Shown: piece by piece, positions 47,454 to 57,172 of the stretch | Layout of the letters: every line of letters starts with the position of its first letter | Numbering within the stretch: position 1 is the stretch's first letter | Origin: Roseiterribacter gracilis | GTDB lineage: Bacteria > Pseudomonadota > Alphaproteobacteria > BOG-932 > Roseiterribacteraceae | Assembly (NCBI GenBank): GCA_018332375.1 | Contig: BOPV01000001.1 | Coordinates: 124,001-188,000, forward strand | DNA: 64,000 bases | Direction: 5' to 3' | Made by a program: the position numbers and the translations under genes | The notes under the pieces: generated by a model | Database searches by the model: none | The model's input: the letters and a program-made list of their open reading frames with translations, nothing else | Told to the model about the DNA's origin: nothing

Positions 47454-50400
47454 TTGAAGACGACTAGGGGATACCGGATTTCACTCCGGACCTGGCTCGC
47501 GCTCGGCATTGCGCCGATCGCGTTGGCGCCGTTCACGGCGCAGGCGCAACAAGCTGCGGCCCAGGAAGAAATCGTGGTCACCGGTTCGCGCATTGCGCGC
47601 CCGAATCTGACGCAGCCGAATCCGGTGCAAGTGGTCAATGCTGAGACGATCCAGTCGATGGGCGTTCAGTCGACCATCGACGTCGTCAATCAGCTGCCGC
47701 AGACGCAGAACAACCTGACGCCGTCGACGTCGAACCGTTTCATCAACGGCGCCGGCGTGTCTTTCGCCAACCTGCGCGGCCTGGGCGAATACCGCACCCT
47801 GACCCTGGTTGACGGCAAGCGTCACGTTGGTTCGCTGTCGGGCCGTAACGGCTCGGGCGGTACGTCGCTGGTCGACTTGAACCAGATTCCGCCGTCGCTG
47901 ATCGATCGCGTTGAAGTTGTCACGGGCGGCGCCTCGGCCGTCTACGGCGCTGATGCCGTCGCCGGTGTCGTCAACATTATCTTGAAGAAGAACTACGAAG
48001 GCGCTGAAGTCACCACCAGCTACAAAGGCGCAGAAGCCGGTGCCAACCACGTCTTCAACGTAAACGGCGTCGCTGGCGTGAATGTCGGTAGCGGTCGTGG
48101 CAACATCACGTTCGCCTTTGACTACAATCACGATACCGGCCTGTTCGGTCGCGATCGCGACTTCGCCCTCGCCAACTACACGTTGACGCCGAACCCGCGC
48201 AACGGAACTTCGTCCGACGGTATTCCCGATCGCATCACGCTGTATCCGACCGTGTCGTCGGTCTTTGCAGCGAATGGCGGCGCGGTGATCAAGACCGCGC
48301 TCCGCGGTGCAGGCTCGCAATACACGATCGCGGTTGCGCCGAACGGCTCCGGGCTGGTGAACTTCAATCGCGGCTTCCTGCTGAACGGGCCGCCGGCCGG
48401 CAACACGACGACCGCAGGCGACGTCAACGGCGTCGGCGGCGATGGCTATAACCCGTCCCAGTTCCTGACCCTGCGCGTGCCGAGCATTCGCACGGTGGCC
48501 GACACGGTGATCAACTACCAGCTGGCCGAGAATATCGGTCCGGTGAAGACGCTCAACTTCTTCGCCGACGTGAAGTATTCGAACTCACGTGGCTCGACCC
48601 AGTCGACGCCGTTCACCAACGGTACCGGCGCGGTTGCCACCGGCAGCAACGGTCAGGTTGGCTCGGGCGCCCTCGCGATCCGTGCCGACAACGCGTATCT
48701 GCCGGCCGATCTCCGTTCGCTGCTGACGGCGAACGGCATCACCGGTGCGAACACGTTCCAGATCACGCGTGTGAACGCCGACTGGGCCGGTAGCCGTGCC
48801 TACAACGCCGACTATTCCGTGTTTCGTTCGGTCGTCGGCTTCAACGGCGAGCTGAGCAACAACTGGAAGTATGAGGCCTATTACAATTACGGCCGCAATC
48901 GCACGGTGCTGACCAACAAGGAACGCGTCGTCGACAAGCTGAACCAGCAGCTCGACGCAACGGTCGTCGGCGGGCAGATCGTCTGCCGCGATCCTGCAGC
49001 CCAGGCGGCAGGGTGCGTGCCGATCAACCCGTTCGTGGTCGGCCCGCTGACCGCTGCGCAATACAACTATGCCCACACCCGTACGGCGGAAATCGCCACG
49101 CTGGTGCAGGAAAACGCTGCGGTGAACTTGTCGGGTGACGCGTTCACCTACCGCACGCCGTTCTCGGGCACGGTCGCGCCGCTCAGCTTCGCGGTTGGCG
49201 TCGAGTGGCGTCGTGAAGCCTCGGACGATACGACCGACTTCATCGCGCAGCAGCCGACCGGCTATATCTACGGCAACCAGAATATCGGTCCGAAAGGTTC
49301 GTACACCTCACGCGAGGCGTATCTCGAACTCGGCGTGCCGGTGTTGCGTGACCTGCCGTTTGCAAAAGCGGTCGATCTCGACCTGGCCTACCGGTATTCG
49401 AAATACTCGACCTCGGGTTCGGCCAACACCTGGAACGCGCGCATGGCGTGGGCGATCAACGATGACGTGAAGATCCGTGGCGGCGTCGCCCGCGCGGTTC
49501 GTGCACCGAACATCGACGATCTGTTCAATCCGCCCGGCGACAACTTCCTCGGCCTGGCCGATCCGTGCTCGGTGACCAACATCAATGCGGGCGGACCGCA
49601 ACGTGTTGCGAACTGCCGCGCGGCGGGCATTCCGGCCGGCTACAACTCGAACGACTTCGGCAATCCGTCGGTTCGTACGGGTGGTAACCGCGACCTGAAG
49701 CCGGAAATCGGTTCGACCTTCACCGCTGGTGCCGTGTTCACGCCGACCTTCGTGCCGGGCCTGAACATCACGGCCGACTATTGGTGGGTTCGCATCACGC
49801 AGGGTCAGGCGGCGTTGGATCCGAACTCGATCCTGCGCGGCTGCTATGATCAGAACGTGCCTGCTCTGTGCGGGCTGATCCAGCGTCGTGCGGACGGTTC
49901 GATCCGCACCGTGTTCGGCAACACGACCAACATCGGTCGCGAAGTCGTGCGCGGCGTCGATCTGGGCGTGTCGTACAGCTTCAATCTCGACCGCGTCGGC
50001 ATTCGCAACTACGGCGATCTGACGGTTGGGTTCGATGGCTCGTGGGTTCCTGAAAACATCATCATTCAGGATCCGTCGAATGCCGATCAGAAGCTGTATC
50101 GTGGCGGTACGGCGGGTTACCCGCATCTGCGTGGCACGTTCCGCGCCGTGTGGGACTGGAACGCGCTCAGCGTCACGTGGGCGAGCCGTTTCCTCGGCGA
50201 GCAGGAGACGTTCCCGAATACGCCGGCTGAAATCGCCGACTTCAATCGTGTCGGGACGACCTGGTATCACGATGTTTCGGCGAAGTACCGCTGGCGCAAC
50301 ATGACGTTCTTCGGCGGCATCAACAATCTGGCTGACAAGAAGCCGCCGGCGGTGCCGTTCCTGTATCAGGGTTCGTATCAGCAGGGTGCGTACGCGACCT

Positions 50401-50480
50401 TCCCGGTCACGACGGGTGCTGCCGGCAGCTACGATCCGATCGGTCGCGCCTTCTTCGTCGGCACGTCGATCAAGTTCTAA
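47454..50480 (+). CDS. TonB-dependent receptor, large
   Basis: A 1008-residue outer-membrane receptor. The signal peptide covers residues about 1-32 (ending AQAQ), EEIVVTGSRIARPN is the TonB-box region, the plug follows with VEVVTGGASAVYGADAVAGV near residue 160, and the barrel ends IGRAFFVGTSIKF. The GSRI-type start, long loops and 1000-residue length match receptors of sphingomonads, caulobacters and xanthomonads thought to import oligosaccharides or peptides. The ligand is unknown. The start is TTG at 47454, preceded by GGGAG eight bases away. It sits downstream of the MocR-like regulator, which may control it, though no shared repeat is seen in its own leader. Confidence 0.9.
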   Translation: MKTTRGYRISLRTWLALGIAPIALAPFTAQAQQAAAQEEIVVTGSRIARPNLTQPNPVQVVNAETIQSMGVQSTIDVVNQLPQTQNNLTPSTSNRFINGAGVSFANLRGLGEYRTLTLVDGKRHVGSLSGRNGSGGTSLVDLNQIPPSLIDRVEVVTGGASAVYGADAVAGVVNIILKKNYEGAEVTTSYKGAEAGANHVFNVNGVAGVNVGSGRGNITFAFDYNHDTGLFGRDRDFALANYTLTPNPRNGTSSDGIPDRITLYPTVSSVFAANGGAVIKTALRGAGSQYTIAVAPNGSGLVNFNRGFLLNGPPAGNTTTAGDVNGVGGDGYNPSQFLTLRVPSIRTVADTVINYQLAENIGPVKTLNFFADVKYSNSRGSTQSTPFTNGTGAVATGSNGQVGSGALAIRADNAYLPADLRSLLTANGITGANTFQITRVNADWAGSRAYNADYSVFRSVVGFNGELSNNWKYEAYYNYGRNRTVLTNKERVVDKLNQQLDATVVGGQIVCRDPAAQAAGCVPINPFVVGPLTAAQYNYAHTRTAEIATLVQENAAVNLSGDAFTYRTPFSGTVAPLSFAVGVEWRREASDDTTDFIAQQPTGYIYGNQNIGPKGSYTSREAYLELGVPVLRDLPFAKAVDLDLAYRYSKYSTSGSANTWNARMAWAINDDVKIRGGVARAVRAPNIDDLFNPPGDNFLGLADPCSVTNINAGGPQRVANCRAAGIPAGYNSNDFGNPSVRTGGNRDLKPEIGSTFTAGAVFTPTFVPGLNITADYWWVRITQGQAALDPNSILRGCYDQNVPALCGLIQRRADGSIRTVFGNTTNIGREVVRGVDLGVSYSFNLDRVGIRNYGDLTVGFDGSWVPENIIIQDPSNADQKLYRGGTAGYPHLRGTFRAVWDWNALSVTWASRFLGEQETFPNTPAEIADFNRVGTTWYHDVSAKYRWRNMTFFGGINNLADKKPPAVPFLYQGSYQQGAYATFPVTTGAAGSYDPIGRAFFVGTSIKF

Positions 50481-50504
50481 CTGTTCCATCGATATCCACG
50501 AACT

Positions 50505-50537
50505 GGGGCTGGCCGCGAGGCCAGCCCCTTTTTCTTT
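50505..50537 (+). terminator. Terminator of the large TonB receptor gene
   Basis: Stem GGGGCTGGCC, loop GCGA, stem GGCCAGCCCC, then TTTTTCTTT. Confidence 0.92.
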
Positions 50538-50588
50538 GTATCGGGCGGCCGCGTTGCATTGTATCGGCGGAAGTGCAATGCCGGTCGG

Positions 50589-53024
50589 ATGGAGCGGCTT
50601 TTCTCCTTGTCCGATGCAGCCGGTTCGGCGCTGACGCGCCTGCCTTATGTGCTGCGCATTCTGCTCGAAAACGTGCTGCGCAACGCGGGCGACGACGCGG
50701 AGCGTAGTCGCGCTGCAATCCTCGGCTGGCTCGACCGTGCGACCAGCGAAGATGAAATTCCGTTCCTGCCGTCGCGCGTGTTGATGCACGACACGACCTG
50801 CGTGCCGGCGCTGGCCGACATTGCGGGCATGCGGTCGGCCTTGGCCGAGGCGGGCGGGGATCCGTCGCGCCTGAATCCGGTTCTGCCGGTCGACGTGTCG
50901 GTCGATCATTCGCTGGCGGTCGATTTCTTCGGCAGCAGCGACGCGGCTGCGCGCAACATGGCGCGCGAATTCGAGCGCAACCGCGAACGCTACGTCTTCA
51001 TGAAATGGGCCAGCCAAACGATGCGTGGCGTGCACGTGCATCCGCCCGGCACCGGCATCATGCACACGATCAATCTCGAACGACTTGCCAGCGTGGTCAC
51101 CACGACCAACGGCGTCGTGAATCCCGACACGTTGATCGGCACCGACAGCCACACGCCAATGATCAACGGCATCGGCGTGCTCGCCTGGGGCGTTGGCGGG
51201 TTGGAAGCCGAAAGCGTGATGTTCGGCATGCCGGTGATGCTGCGCGTGCCCGACGTGATCGGCGTGCGTTTCAACGGACGGCTGCGCGACGGCGTGCTGG
51301 CGACCGACCTGGCGCTGGTCGTGACCGAACGTCTGCGCCAGACCGATCTGGCTGGCCGCTTTGTCGAGTATGTCGGTCCCGGCGTTGCAAGCCTGTCGGC
51401 TGGCGAGCGCGCGGTGATCGCCAATATGGCGCCGGAATACGGTGCCTCGACCGGCTATTTCCCGATCGACGCAAACACGCTGCGCTATCTGCGCGCGACC
51501 GGACGCAGCGACGAACATTGCGCGCTGGTCGAAGACTATGCGCGGCGCCAGGCGCTGTGGTTCGACGCAGATGCGACGCCGACCTATTCCGACGTCATCG
51601 ACATCGATCTTGAGCAGGTCGGGATGAGTCTGGCCGGGCCGCGCCGGCCGCAAGATCGCGTGACGCCGGCCGAGATCGCAAAGGGTGCGGACCGGCACGT
51701 CGCGATCGCTGCGATCACCAGCTGCACCAACACGTCCGATCCGCGCCTTGCCGTCGCCGCCGGTCTACTGGCGCAGAAAGCGCGCGCCAGATCGATGACC
51801 GTGCCGGCTTGGGTGAAAACGTCGTTCGCACCGGGCTCGCCGACTGCGTCGCGCTATCTGCAGCGCGCGGGCTTGTTGCAGCCACTGTCCGAACTGGGCT
51901 TCGACATTGTCGGCTATGGCTGCACCACCTGCATCGGCAATGCCGGGCCATTGGTGGAGTCGACGAGAACCGATACGCCGGTCGCGATCCTGTCGGGCAA
52001 CCGCAACTTTCCCGGTCGCGTGCATGCGCAGATCGACCAGTCCTATCTCGCATCGCCGCCGCTGGTGGTTGCTTACGCACTTGCCGGCACGGTCGATCTC
52101 GACATTACGCGCGATGCGATCGCCGATGGCGTGTATCTGGCCGATCTTTGGCCGACCGGCGCCGAGATCGACGCTGCGCTTGCTGCTGTCGATCCGGATG
52201 ACGTTGCAGCATCCTATGACGAGGCCGAGCAAAGCCCCGCCTGGGCCAAGCTGCACGCGCCTGATAGCGCATTGTTTCCGTGGGATGCGGCGTCGACCTA
52301 CATTCGCCGGCCGCCCTTCGCATCGTTGGACGCGCCGTCGCGCCTCGGACACTTCACCGCCTATCCGTTGCTGGTGGTGGGCGACGACATCACCACCGAT
52401 CACATTTCGCCGGCGGGACAGATTCCGCTCGGCGGCGATGCAGCTGCGTATTTGATCGCGCGCGGCGCGAACGCGGCCGACCTCAACGTCTTCTCGTCGC
52501 GGCGCGGCAATTGGGAAGTAATGTTGCGCGGTCTGTTCACCAACAAGACGGTGCGCAACCTGCTCGATCCTACCTTGCAGGGGGGCGACACGATCCATCT
52601 ACCGAGCGGTGACGTGTTGCCTTTGTGGCAGGCGGCCGAACGGTATCGCGCGGCGAATGACTCCGTCGTGCTGCTTGCGGGTGCTCGCTACGGCACTGGC
52701 TCGTCGCGCGACTGGGCTGCGAAAGGTCCGGCTTTGTTGGGCGTGCGTGCGGTGCTTGCGACCAGTTTCGAGCGCATCCATCGCACCAATTTGATCGGCA
52801 TGGGCATTCTGCCGTTGCAGATTTCCGCGCCCTTGGCGACGCGCGAACGCATCACAATCGACGCGCCGGCCGACAGGCTGCAACCGCGCGCCAAGATCGA
52901 CGTGACGATCGGCGACACGTCGCTCACCGCGACCGCGGCCGTCGAAACCAAGCTGGAAGTCGAGACGCTGCGGGCCGGCGGGATCCTGCCGCTGATTTTG
53001 CGACGGGCGTTGCAGCACGCGTAG
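50589..53024 (+). CDS. Short aconitase-family hydratase
   Basis: An 811-residue member of the AcnA/IRP branch, about 80 residues shorter than standard AcnA. The three [4Fe-4S] ligands are kept: Cys379 in SCTNTSDP and Cys445 and Cys448 in GYGCTTCIGNAG. GTDSHTPMINGIGV near residue 184 and GARYGTGSSRDWAAKGP in the C-terminal swivel domain hold further active-site residues, and DDITTDHISPAGQ marks the linker. It should catalyse a citrate/isocitrate-like isomerisation, but the divergent sequence suggests a paralogue with another tricarboxylate substrate. No 2-methylcitrate genes are adjacent. The frame opens with TTG at 50559; the ATG at 50589 is chosen with modest confidence. It follows a strong terminator. 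Confidence 0.82.
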   Translation: MERLFSLSDAAGSALTRLPYVLRILLENVLRNAGDDAERSRAAILGWLDRATSEDEIPFLPSRVLMHDTTCVPALADIAGMRSALAEAGGDPSRLNPVLPVDVSVDHSLAVDFFGSSDAAARNMAREFERNRERYVFMKWASQTMRGVHVHPPGTGIMHTINLERLASVVTTTNGVVNPDTLIGTDSHTPMINGIGVLAWGVGGLEAESVMFGMPVMLRVPDVIGVRFNGRLRDGVLATDLALVVTERLRQTDLAGRFVEYVGPGVASLSAGERAVIANMAPEYGASTGYFPIDANTLRYLRATGRSDEHCALVEDYARRQALWFDADATPTYSDVIDIDLEQVGMSLAGPRRPQDRVTPAEIAKGADRHVAIAAITSCTNTSDPRLAVAAGLLAQKARARSMTVPAWVKTSFAPGSPTASRYLQRAGLLQPLSELGFDIVGYGCTTCIGNAGPLVESTRTDTPVAILSGNRNFPGRVHAQIDQSYLASPPLVVAYALAGTVDLDITRDAIADGVYLADLWPTGAEIDAALAAVDPDDVAASYDEAEQSPAWAKLHAPDSALFPWDAASTYIRRPPFASLDAPSRLGHFTAYPLLVVGDDITTDHISPAGQIPLGGDAAAYLIARGANAADLNVFSSRRGNWEVMLRGLFTNKTVRNLLDPTLQGGDTIHLPSGDVLPLWQAAERYRAANDSVVLLAGARYGTGSSRDWAAKGPALLGVRAVLATSFERIHRTNLIGMGILPLQISAPLATRERITIDAPADRLQPRAKIDVTIGDTSLTATAAVETKLEVETLRAGGILPLILRRALQHA

Positions 53025-53089
53025 GCGCCGCCCGCCCAGTATTTTCGTGCGGTTCGGGACCGATTGCGGTTCTACGGGGTTACCCTGGT

Positions 53090-53722
53090 ATGAAATCGCA
53101 CATTTGCGCCGCGCTGCTGCTAATCGCCATGCCGGCCGCTGCCGACCAGCCCAAGCGGCTGTTCTATGACGTCGAAAATCAAACTTACGGACATATCGGG
53201 ACCTACAGCCTGGCGATCGAAACGCGCAACGGCGCGACCTTGATCACCAGCGAGGCGCATATCCGCGTCGACGTGCTTGGCGTCACGATGTTCCGGCAGG
53301 AAGCGGCGCGGCATGAACGCTGGGTTGGATCGCGGCTGGTCGAGTTTCATGGTGTGACGACTGAGAACGACGTGCCGGTGAAGATCGACGGCCACGCCGA
53401 CGGCGATCACTTCGTTCTGACGTCGCCGAGCGGCGAAACCAAATTGCCCGGTTCGATCCGTCCGGCCAGCCCGCTGGTCGCCGATGGCGGCGGCGGTCCG
53501 ATCTTCATGACCGATACGGGTACGGTCACGGCGGGCAAGGTCGAAGATTTGGGCGAGATGACGATCTCGTTTGCCGGCGCGCCAACCAAGGCACACCGCT
53601 ACCGCATCGAAACGACGGGCGCGCGCGAAAAATACGAAGTCTGGATGGGTGCCGATCGTACGCCGCTACGCTTCACCTCAGCCGACGCGCGCAGCAACAG
53701 CACCTTTACGCTGGTGCCTTAG
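53090..53722 (+). CDS. DUF6134-like secreted protein
   Basis: A 210-residue protein with a signal peptide (residues about 1-19, ending AAADQ). The mature part looks all-beta: RLFYDVENQTYGHIGTYSLAIE, a FRQEAARHERWVGSRLVEFHG strand pair, and a C-terminal YEVWMGADRTPLRFTS strand. This matches my recollection of DUF6134, periplasmic proteins of unknown function. It starts 65 bases after the aconitase-like gene and is convergent with the aldehyde dehydrogenase gene, overlapping it by four bases at the ends. Confidence 0.7.
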   Translation: MKSHICAALLLIAMPAAADQPKRLFYDVENQTYGHIGTYSLAIETRNGATLITSEAHIRVDVLGVTMFRQEAARHERWVGSRLVEFHGVTTENDVPVKIDGHADGDHFVLTSPSGETKLPGSIRPASPLVADGGGGPIFMTDTGTVTAGKVEDLGEMTISFAGAPTKAHRYRIETTGAREKYEVWMGADRTPLRFTSADARSNSTFTLVP

Positions 53723-55221
53723 TCGACTGGAAACTCGACACCCTGCGCCAGCGGCAGAGACGTGCCCCAATTCACCGTCTGCGTCTGACGGCGCATATAG
53801 GCTTTCCACGCATCCGAGCCGGATTCGCGGCCGCCGCCGGTTTCTTTCTCACCGCCGAACGCACCGCCGATTTCCGCACCGCTGGGACCGGTATTGACGT
53901 TGGCGAGTCCGCAATCGCTGCCTTTGGCTGACAGGAACCGTTCGGTCTCGCGCAGGTCGGTCGAGAAGATGCAGGACGACAGGCCCTGATCGACTTCGTT
54001 CTGCAGCCGCAGTGCTTCGTCGAAGGTTTCGTAGTTCAGCACGTACAGAATCGGTGCAAAGGTTTCGTGGCGCACGATCGCGCTTTGCGCCGGCATTTCG
54101 ACAATCGCGGGGCGCACATAAAACGCATCGCCATTGGCTGGTTCGATCCGCTCGCCGCCGGTGCGAATTGTGCCGCCCTCGTGCCGCGCTGCGTCGAGCG
54201 CCGCGCGCATGGAATCGTACGCGGCGCGATCGAGCAGCGGCCCGACCAACGTGTCGGCTGCGAGCGGATTGCCGATGCGCAAACTGCCATAGGCACGCAC
54301 CAGCCGATCAACCAGCTGCGCCTGCACGTCCTTGTGCACGATCAAGCGGCGCAAGGTGGTGCAGCGTTGTCCGCACGTGCCGACGGCAGAGAACGTCGCT
54401 GCGCGCGTTGCGAGATCGAGATCAGCCGACTTGGTCACGATCATCGCCGCATTGCCGCCAAGCTCGAGCAGCGAACGGCCGAAGCGCGCGGCAACGACGG
54501 GCGCAATTTCGCGGCCCATGCGCGTGCTGCCGGTGGCGCTGACCAGCGGGACACGTTTGTCCGCGATCAGCCTTTCGCCAATGCCGCGGCCGCCCATCAC
54601 CAGCTCCAGCAGTCCGTCGGGTGCGCCCTTGAATTTCTCTGCGGCGCGCTTGAACAATTCGGCGGTGGCGAGCGCGGTCAGCGGCGTCTTCTCGGACGGC
54701 TTCCACACCACGCTATTGCCGCAGACCAGCGCCAACGCGGCGTTCCAGGCAAAGACTGCGACGGGAAAATTGAACGCGCTGATCACCGCGACCGGCCCCA
54801 GCGGATGCCAACGCTCGACGAGGTGATGATCCGGACGTTCCGACGCGATCGTCAGGCCATAGAGCTGGCGCGACAGGCCGACCGCGAAGTCGCAAATGTC
54901 GATCATCTCCTGCACTTCACCGAGGCCTTCGGAGAGGATCTTGCCCGTCTCCAACGTGACCAGACGGCCCAGCGCATCTTTGTTGGCGCGCAGCGCTTCG
55001 CCGAACAACCGCACCAACTCGCCGCGACGCGGCGCCGGCACATCGCGCCAGCGTTCGAACGCGGCCGCGTTGCGCGTCAGCTTGGCATCGATATCGGCGT
55101 CGCTTTGGATGCAGGCCAGCACGCTGCCGTCGATCGGCGAACGCGCGACCATGTCGCCGTTGCTGCGATCAGCCAGGCCGAACTTGGCGAGAATGAGCTG
55201 GGCTTCGTTGGTCGCGTTCAT
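53719..55221 (-). CDS. ALDH7-type aldehyde dehydrogenase (alpha-aminoadipic semialdehyde dehydrogenase-like)
   Basis: A 500-residue NAD(P)-dependent aldehyde dehydrogenase. SAFNFPVAVFAWNAALAL and KPSEKTPLTA bind the cofactor, LELGGN carries the catalytic glutamate, and GTCGQRCTTLRR the nucleophilic cysteine. The C-terminal segment with GPSGAEIGGAFGGEKETGGG and then DAWKAYMRRQTQTVN is the ALDH7A1/AmaB signature. These enzymes oxidise alpha-aminoadipic semialdehyde (or its cyclic piperideine form) to alpha-aminoadipate in lysine breakdown. It follows the saccharopine dehydrogenase-like gene on the same strand after six bases, supporting that role. Confidence 0.9.
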   Translation of the reverse strand: MNATNEAQLILAKFGLADRSNGDMVARSPIDGSVLACIQSDADIDAKLTRNAAAFERWRDVPAPRRGELVRLFGEALRANKDALGRLVTLETGKILSEGLGEVQEMIDICDFAVGLSRQLYGLTIASERPDHHLVERWHPLGPVAVISAFNFPVAVFAWNAALALVCGNSVVWKPSEKTPLTALATAELFKRAAEKFKGAPDGLLELVMGGRGIGERLIADKRVPLVSATGSTRMGREIAPVVAARFGRSLLELGGNAAMIVTKSADLDLATRAATFSAVGTCGQRCTTLRRLIVHKDVQAQLVDRLVRAYGSLRIGNPLAADTLVGPLLDRAAYDSMRAALDAARHEGGTIRTGGERIEPANGDAFYVRPAIVEMPAQSAIVRHETFAPILYVLNYETFDEALRLQNEVDQGLSSCIFSTDLRETERFLSAKGSDCGLANVNTGPSGAEIGGAFGGEKETGGGRESGSDAWKAYMRRQTQTVNWGTSLPLAQGVEFPVD

Positions 55222-55227
55222 GATGCC

Positions 55228-56328
55228 TCAAGCCGCGTGTTGAACTGCAGGCGCCATCGCATAGGCGCGGCCGAACCGGTTGGCAAGAAAACGCGCCAGC
55301 GGGATCTGCTCCTGCCGCACCAGGCCACGATCGGGCAGGGCGCCTTCGGCGAGCAGATCCAGCACGGCGCAGATCGCCGACGCGGTGGTGATCTGGATGG
55401 CGGCGTACTGCCGTCCCGCAATCGGACCGGCATAGACTTTGTGCGCGTAGGTTTCCTGCATCAATCGGCCGGCGCGTTCGCCGGTGGCGGTGACGAAGAT
55501 GATGACGACGTCCTGTTCGGTCGCGGGCACCGCATGTTCCAGCACTTCGCGCAGCAAGTCGCGCCGCGACTCCAGGCGCAGATCGTGCAGCAGCGCTTTC
55601 ATCAGGTTGCGGTGGCCAGGATAGCGAATGGTTCGATAGTTCAATTCGCGTACTTTGCCGGCCAGCGTTTCCGCAAGCGTGCCGAGACCGCCGGAGGTGT
55701 TGAACGCTTCGTACGACACGCCGTCGAGCGCGAAATGCTCGACATGTTCAAGCGCCGGTACGTTGACCAGGCGCCCGTCGACGATCGCTTCGCACGGCTC
55801 GCAATATTCGTTGATCACGCCGTCGGTCGACCAAGTGAGGTTGTAGGTCAACGCATTTGACGGAAAGACCGGCAAGGCACCCACGCGCAGCCGCAACGTG
55901 TCGAGCCGTTCGAACCGGTCGGACAGATCGCGCGCCACGATCGAGATAAAGCCGGGCGCCAGGCCGCATTGCGGGATCAGTGCCGCGCGCGACGTCGCCG
56001 ACAAGGCTTTGACGGCGCGCGTGCAGGCAACGTCTTCGGTCAGGTCGAGATAATGTACGCCGGCTGCATGTGCTGCTTCGGCGACGCGTTGCGTGACGTG
56101 GAACGGTGCGGCGCTCAGCACCGCGAACTTGTTGCTCAGCGCAATCGCAAGCTCGGCATTGACGCTGGCGTCGAATTGCAGAACCCGCACGCGATCGCCG
56201 ACATGAATGCGGCGCAACGAGGCTTCGTCGCGATCGCCGACGGTGATGAGATAGTCGCCGCTCTCGCTCAGCAGGTCGGCGATCGTCGCGCCGATATTGC
56301 CGCTGCCCACCACCAAGATCTCGCGCAT
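55228..56328 (-). CDS. Saccharopine dehydrogenase-like / lysine 6-dehydrogenase-like enzyme
   Basis: A 366-residue NAD(P)-dependent dehydrogenase. The ATG at 56328 starts MREILVVGSGNIGATIADLL, a Rossmann nucleotide-binding loop. HYLDLTEDV and PQCGLAPGFISIVARDL are typical of the saccharopine dehydrogenase C-terminal-domain family. Size and domain plan fit either saccharopine dehydrogenase (releasing alpha-aminoadipic semialdehyde) or lysine 6-dehydrogenase, which makes the same product directly. No lysine-ketoglutarate reductase gene is seen here. Its pairing with the ALDH7-type gene makes lysine catabolism likely. The frame opens at 56397, but the Rossmann start favours 56328. Confidence 0.85.
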   Translation of the reverse strand: MREILVVGSGNIGATIADLLSESGDYLITVGDRDEASLRRIHVGDRVRVLQFDASVNAELAIALSNKFAVLSAAPFHVTQRVAEAAHAAGVHYLDLTEDVACTRAVKALSATSRAALIPQCGLAPGFISIVARDLSDRFERLDTLRLRVGALPVFPSNALTYNLTWSTDGVINEYCEPCEAIVDGRLVNVPALEHVEHFALDGVSYEAFNTSGGLGTLAETLAGKVRELNYRTIRYPGHRNLMKALLHDLRLESRRDLLREVLEHAVPATEQDVVIIFVTATGERAGRLMQETYAHKVYAGPIAGRQYAAIQITTASAICAVLDLLAEGALPDRGLVRQEQIPLARFLANRFGRAYAMAPAVQHAA

Positions 56329-56441
56329 CGCCGCCTCCCAGATTTCGCCGCCAGCATCGTGTGGATTCCTGCCGGTTTGCAGCGGCGTATTGGTCAAAAT
56401 GCTTGAAAACTGCCGGCGATTTGCTCCATATCTCCGGCGAT

Positions 56442-56876
56442 ATGACCGAAGCCGCGAAAAGCCTGGATCAGAAACTGCTCGACCTGCTGGGGCGCAACGC
56501 GCGCATGTCGGTGACCGAGCTGGCGGGCAAGCTGAAGCTGGCGCGATCGACGGTGCAGGCGCGCATCGAAAAGCTCGAACGCAACGGCACGATTGCGGGC
56601 TACACGTTGAAGCATGGCGTCGTTCCAGGCCGTGCCGTGTCGGCCCATGTCTCGATCCGCGTGCGGCCCAACGGGCAGGGCGACGTCGAACGCAAACTGG
56701 CCAAGCTGGACGGCGTGCGGACGCTCTATTCCACCAGCGGACTGCACGATCTGATCGCCATCGTCGCCGCGGCCAGCACAGCGAAGCTGGACGAAACGAT
56801 CGACGCGATCCGCGCCATCGACGGCGTCACCGAAACCGTCTCCGCCATCCTTTTATCGACAAAACTCGAACGCTGA
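56442..56876 (+). CDS. Lrp/AsnC family transcriptional regulator
   Basis: A 144-residue regulator with an N-terminal helix-turn-helix (LDQKLLDLLGRNARMSVTEL and the following recognition helix RSTVQARIEKLE, residues about 8-52) and a C-terminal RAM ligand-binding domain (ending VSAILLSTKLER). Lrp-type proteins respond to amino acids. It diverges from the lysine-catabolic pair over a 113-base gap, so it most likely controls that operon, possibly with lysine or aminoadipate as signal. This is inferred from position only. Confidence 0.88.
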   Translation: MTEAAKSLDQKLLDLLGRNARMSVTELAGKLKLARSTVQARIEKLERNGTIAGYTLKHGVVPGRAVSAHVSIRVRPNGQGDVERKLAKLDGVRTLYSTSGLHDLIAIVAAASTAKLDETIDAIRAIDGVTETVSAILLSTKLER

Positions 56877-57172
56877 CTTGGGCGCTGCCTTGGACGCTGA
56901 CTGGGGCGCCGTGGCGCCTTTCGGCGAGGCTTTCGTGGCTACAGGTCCGGATTGGCCACAACCCAGGGGGCGTTCATACCGGTGAAACCTCGGCCGGATG
57001 GCCGGAGGCTAGGCTGGGCGCGGCATGCGTCAGGAGCCCGAATTGCGGCTCGCGGTTCGGTCCTCTATGGTCCGCGCCCCGCACCGGCCCGAAGGCTTAT
57101 GACGCAAACGTCATGGATCTTCCGGTTCGCGGTTTCGTTTGGGTTCAAGTGGTTTTGCGAGACTGGGTTGCG
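56877..57172. other. Gene-free stretch
   Basis: No frame with coding character was seen. It holds a self-complementary GGCGCCGTGGCGCC near 56907 and otherwise GC-rich DNA. Confidence 0.4.
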
